This document shows positions 35,023 to 64,000 of a stretch of DNA of 64,000 nucleotides, in pieces. Made by a program: the position numbers and the translations under genes. Position 1 is the stretch's first letter. Every line of letters begins with the position of its first letter. Origin of the DNA: Rostratula benghalensis (lineage: Eukaryota; Chordata; Aves; Charadriiformes; Rostratulidae); contig VXAI01000301.1 of NCBI GenBank assembly GCA_013399305.1, positions 386,132 to 450,131 of the forward strand. Reading direction: 5' to 3'. A model generated the notes under the pieces. It was not told the origin of the DNA. It did no database searches and saw nothing but the letters and a program-made list of their open reading frames with translations.

Positions 35023-38000
35023 AGTGCATTCTCCCCTACACACACACAAATACAAGGTCAATAGGCTGGAAGAACAAATTAAAAATAAATAAAAATACCC
35101 AACAAAACAAAAATCCTCCCAACTTAAAAATATTGTCAACTGCTGTTTAGGACATAGAAGGAAAGCTGTATTTGAAGCAGAGGTGATGCTTCTCCAGCCT
35201 TTTCCTATCATTTGCAAGCAGGAGCCTTCTAGGGGAGAGGACTGGTCCTGGACTGACTCCTGCTTCCCAAATTAAAGCTTTCACCACCCTGGAATTCTGC
35301 AGAAGGTAGGCTTCCATCACCATCAGTGTTTTCCAACACTTGGTGTTGCAAATGTAGGTTTTGAACCTTGCAGGCAGGTGGGCAAGAATGACGAGTTTCT
35401 GGATAGCTTAGGGAAAACAAGGGTAGTTCAAGTTTGGACTAAGTTTTGAGACAGCTGCTGCACAGGGGCTCTCTGAACTGCTCTAAGAGGGCTGGGCTGC
35501 TGTGGGTTTATGTCCTTTGTCCCTCTAATCCCTTCATCCCCTTAGTCAAGAAGCACCAGTGCTGACTGGCAGCAGCTGGATACTCAGACACCTAAAACTA
35601 ACTGTCTTTCCTGCCTCAGTCATTTAGACAACTGATTCACAAAAACCTGAGTCATCTCAAAAATCCTACCCCTCTCCAATTTCTAAACTAAACTGTCCAA
35701 TGTGCCTAAAAGTTACTTTAAAAAAAAAAAAACTAAAACCAACCAACCAACCAAAAAAAAAAATCAACCCCAAACCAAAAACCCAAAACTAAGCTAAGAG
35801 GTTTTCCTTTAACAAGCAGAACAGCAGAAATCTCAGTTGCTTAGTAAATGTTGTTGGCTTCAGATGCTTTACCAGCATCATGGACAACACTTGGTTGGTA
35901 CTGTATCTGTCCAACTGTGATTGAAGAATCCTCTTCAAGCAACTATTTGTTGAACTTCTTGGAGAATATTTTCTTTAAAAAGTAAAACCCAACTCAGCTT
36001 CTGTGCAAGTCTGTGAAATGCATCCCTTCTAAAAAAAAAAACAAACCCAAAAACCCCCCCCCCAAACCCCAACTTGCTGTTCTACAGGTATAAAACAATG
36101 AATTGAAAAAAACTGAGGAAACAAGAAAAAATGAGCAGAAAGCCTGAATATATACATATCCCAAGTGCAAGGAATCAAAGATATGCTGCTGATTCATGGA
36201 GGTATGATTACAATGACTTAGAATGATCACACTTCTAAAAGGCAAGTCAGCAAGTCTCCCTGAAGCAGGAAAGCACAGAAAGGTTCTGCAGGAAGCAATA
36301 CTGAGAACAGCTGTGAAATCCCATTTTTTTGATCTTCACTGTCAAGTATGAGACCAGAATAAACCAGCTGGCTCTGCTGTGCTAGGGACACACTTCAGTT
36401 CTGCTGAAATCTAATTTGTTTACAATCTGGAGTGGGAGCCCTGCATTTTCAGTTTCTGGGGTTTCTTTTCCCATTGCCATCTTTTCCCAGCGCCTCCAGT
36501 ACTCAAAATCACTGTGTGGAAAAACACAGCTATGACCTCAAAGGGCCAATGCACAATGGGTGCTGCACAGATATTTCAGGGAGATAGAGGACAAATTAAG
36601 AACATCTGGAGAGAGATGAAAAAAAACTGCATTAGAAAGTGGTCGCATCCTAATTGGGCAGGCAAAGAAACATCAAACAGGATCTGCTGGAGGAACTCCA
36701 AAAACCCTTCTTAAAAGCCAAGACCACAGCTGAGATGTAGAAGCTGAAATTTAAGTACCAAATTTAACATCTTTACTGTAAAATGGCTGTTTATAAACCA
36801 AACCTGAATACTTTCTTGACAATAAAGTAACTAACTATGCCTTGGTTTCACTGGATTTCAGCATAAACTGACTGCACAGGAAGAAAAAAGGACATCTCCA
36901 CCACACGGAAACAATTATGAAAAAGTTATTAATGTACTTTGTTGTTTGTTTTGTTTTTTTGTTTTTTTTTAATAAATGTGCTTTGTTCACAAAAAGTAGT
37001 GACATAAAGACAACAGAAATGCAAATACACTTTTTTGTTTCCTTTTCCTCTCCAGCACTTTAAGAACGAGAGGTCTCTTGCACAGTCATAATTTTCAAAT
37101 ATTTCATAATCTAGAAACATTCTTCTTGCACTAAAGCCAAATACCCAACAACTCCTGATACCACTGGTTATTGTTTGGGGAGGTGTAAGTATTTATGTCA
37201 ATCCCACTTTCCTCCTTCACCAGAATCTACTGTCCCTTGCAAGAAAAAAAAAAAAAGAAAGGGGAAAAAAAATAAAAAGAACACTTCAGGTATTTAGAAT
37301 AAGCAGCAACAAAATCTTGGGTCCCTAAACCACAAATACAATTGTGTCACCAACCTGCCAAAAAGGCTTACATTTTAAATGTTAATATTTTAAACTATTT
37401 GGGGGGGGGAGGGGGAGTTAACCAATTTATGTAAACCAATACCAACATATATGGTAGCTGACATATAAATTTCTTTTCAAAAGGAGTCGCAGTTACAGTA
37501 AGATTAAGTTTGCATAAGCAGCTGAATTTATAGCACCAATATTTCAGCTTTAATGTGAGCACTGCTGGAGCCAGTGGTTAACTGGGAAGAAGAAAGACTC
37601 TGACTGACAAGTATTTTAGTGAAAGTGAAGTGGTAAAGCATTAGGTGCAGACACTGACCAGCAGCTGACTTTGGAAGCCACTGCTTATTTCATTAGATGA
37701 GTATTTTCTGTAAAAAAAAAAAAAAGTCAACAATGATACTTGTATGTCTAAACTTAAATTTTTATTCAAATATCATTGTTTGGACTATCATTCAGATTTG
37801 AATTTGTTATTATGGGATGCTTTAAGAAGAGAAGCACAAAAAGCCTATGTTAGAGAATATAGCATTGCAGCCCACAACACGTTCAGAGTGTAAGCTGGAC
37901 CAATGTGGGATGATTCTGTGTGGGAAACAGTACACAAGAAAACCAGGTAGGTCAAACTGCGACACTTTCAAGTGCAAAACTTCAATGGAAGGAGTAAGTT

Positions 38001-39578
38001 TGATTTTTGTAGCAACCGCTCTAAAATCCACAGTACAACTTCAGTTTATCTGGTTGACTTCTGTATTATAAATAGAACAGGGTAGGTTAATGTGGTGTAA
38101 GGTGTATTTCATCACAACCACTTATGAAACTAGTATTTTCTACCATTTTGCTGAAATCAGTCTTAAAACCATGACGTGGCATCTAGTTCAAATCATTTAT
38201 TATTAGGCACTTATGCATAGATTTCACAGCCTAACATTGAAATCTAAAAATTCTGCCCATTATGTTTAAATGGAGGGGAATCTCAGCTAAACTAACACTG
38301 AATCCTGTTTTTAACACTGAAGAGAATTGTGTCTTCCTGCAAAAACTCACAAATTTATTACACAAGAGGTTAAAAACCTAACAGATGCAAACCACTTTTG
38401 ATCCATCTCCTAATGGTGCAGGTCAGTGTTCAGACAGCTATGGAGTTTTCATTGACCTAAACAGAAAATTTTGGGGTCCAAATAAGCAAACAAACTGTGT
38501 ATATGTTAACTTCACATGTGTGGTCTGAATACACGACTCCGTGCAAATATGTGTATCCTTGAAAAACTTGTAAAATTATGTTCCTTTTTAGAAGTAGATA
38601 CTGTGTGACTTGGGAGGTCTACTAATAGGGGCAAATAAAGAAAAAAAGTTGTTTTTAAAAATGCATAAATAATTTACTTTAAAACATGACAAACCCCACC
38701 CTGTCCCCCAAAAACATAGTTTGAAAAGAATACAGAACACTGTCACTGGGGAAATACTGAGAGATGTTAGTGCTTGTCACACTCATCAAATTGCAAAACC
38801 ATGTTCCAGCTTTGAAATGAAACGTAATCCTCAGGACGTACCATACTCCTCTGGGGGGGACACCAGGGACAGGGAGGGGGACCTCTTCAGAACTCTCATG
38901 TCTAACTACTATTTATGCAATGAAATTACACCGTATGCAGAATTGTGGGTTAATATATTCCAGTGTTGTGGTGCTGTCACAATGTGGTGGTGTCTCAAGA
39001 GGGCTGCAATAAACGTAAAATCAAATGTGCAAGCATTCTAATTTCTCCAGCCCAGGTTTAACCAGAGTGAAACAAATTTTGGAAAAAAGATTTGTTCCGT
39101 AATTAAGAAGGGACATGTGTAACTAGGTGTCTTAACCTATCTGCACATTTAATTAAAGTGCAAATTATTTCTTCCTACATATACTTCTCAGAAGCCCACC
39201 AACTCCAGTGCCTTAAGCTCAACCACACCGAGTTAAAATATTGAAACAACATTTAGCAAATTAAATAGAATTCACACTTCACAGCACTAAAGAAAAGAAT
39301 GGTACCTTTCTGGAAAAAAAAAATAAAAATTAGTGATACAAATCTAAGGAAAGTAACAGCAATTTATGCTATGACATGAGTCATTTGCATAAAACTCGTA
39401 TTTTTTTTTCACTTTCATACAAGAATAAATTTTAAAATTCAAAAGTAGAAAAAAATAGCAAACTCTGTAAACCTTTGCATTTTCTTTATGCAAACCATTT
39501 TTGTGTGCCGAGCCCGTGTTAGTTGAGCAAAATTAGTTAAGCGAGAGGTTTGACTGAGAGGGCGTTTCGCCGACTCCA
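35023..39578 (-). other. BMT2 3' UTR and TMEM168-BMT2 intergenic region
   Basis: The part next to 39578 is BMT2 3' UTR of unknown length. Minus-strand AATAAA candidates include 38196-38201 and 37761-37766. A/C-rich tracts occur at 35720-35785 and 36031-36075, a G-rich run at about 37400-37417, and a T-rich tract at 36940-36971. No further gene was recognised. Confidence 0.5.

Positions 39579-64000
<24,422 letters not shown>

Overview
This window is nuclear DNA from a bird. The evidence is several CR1 LINE copies with typical 3' ends, fragments of an avian-type retroviral LTR, two intron-split vertebrate genes that can be read exon by exon, and a CpG-island promoter. The species cannot be fixed from the sequence alone. 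There are two assembly gaps (6914-7383 and 46516-46577). I saw no bacterial-type operons, CRISPR arrays, rRNA or tRNA genes.

Two protein genes lie in tandem on the minus strand, in the order known for human 7q31. TMEM168 is complete: a non-coding first exon in a CpG island near 34.2-34.3 kb, then four coding exons (30202-29066, 20028-19886, 17757-17483, 13910-13363). All junctions obey GT-AG and keep frame, giving 700 residues. BMT2 (also called SAMTOR, C7orf60) is 5'-partial: four coding exons (59734-59593, 51453-51280, 44472-44358, 40208-39579) give about 353 residues. The first coding exon, with about 53 residues in the human protein, lies beyond position 64000.

Layout: 1-13362 is the TMEM168 3' side, with probable 3' UTR nearest 13.3 kb, then intergenic DNA holding a 1.15-kb CR1 (3163-4316) and a probable LTR cut by the gap. 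TMEM168 occupies 13363 to about 34280. Between the genes (about 34.4-39.6 kb) there is a CR1 close to the promoter and then the BMT2 3' UTR or downstream region. From 39579 to the end is BMT2. The introns are mostly unique AT-rich sequence with CR1 pieces, one LTR end, an old amniote LINE, simple repeats and poly-A/T runs.

The two genes are not known to act together. BMT2 is an S-adenosylmethionine sensor that restrains mTORC1 through GATOR1-KICSTOR. TMEM168 is a poorly characterised multipass membrane protein. The most interesting observation is that its C-terminal part has the motif order of the caspase/metacaspase (peptidase C14) fold, with the His motif kept but the catalytic Cys position apparently replaced. 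A second is a 20-codon upstream ORF in strong Kozak context, in frame with a main AUG in weak context.
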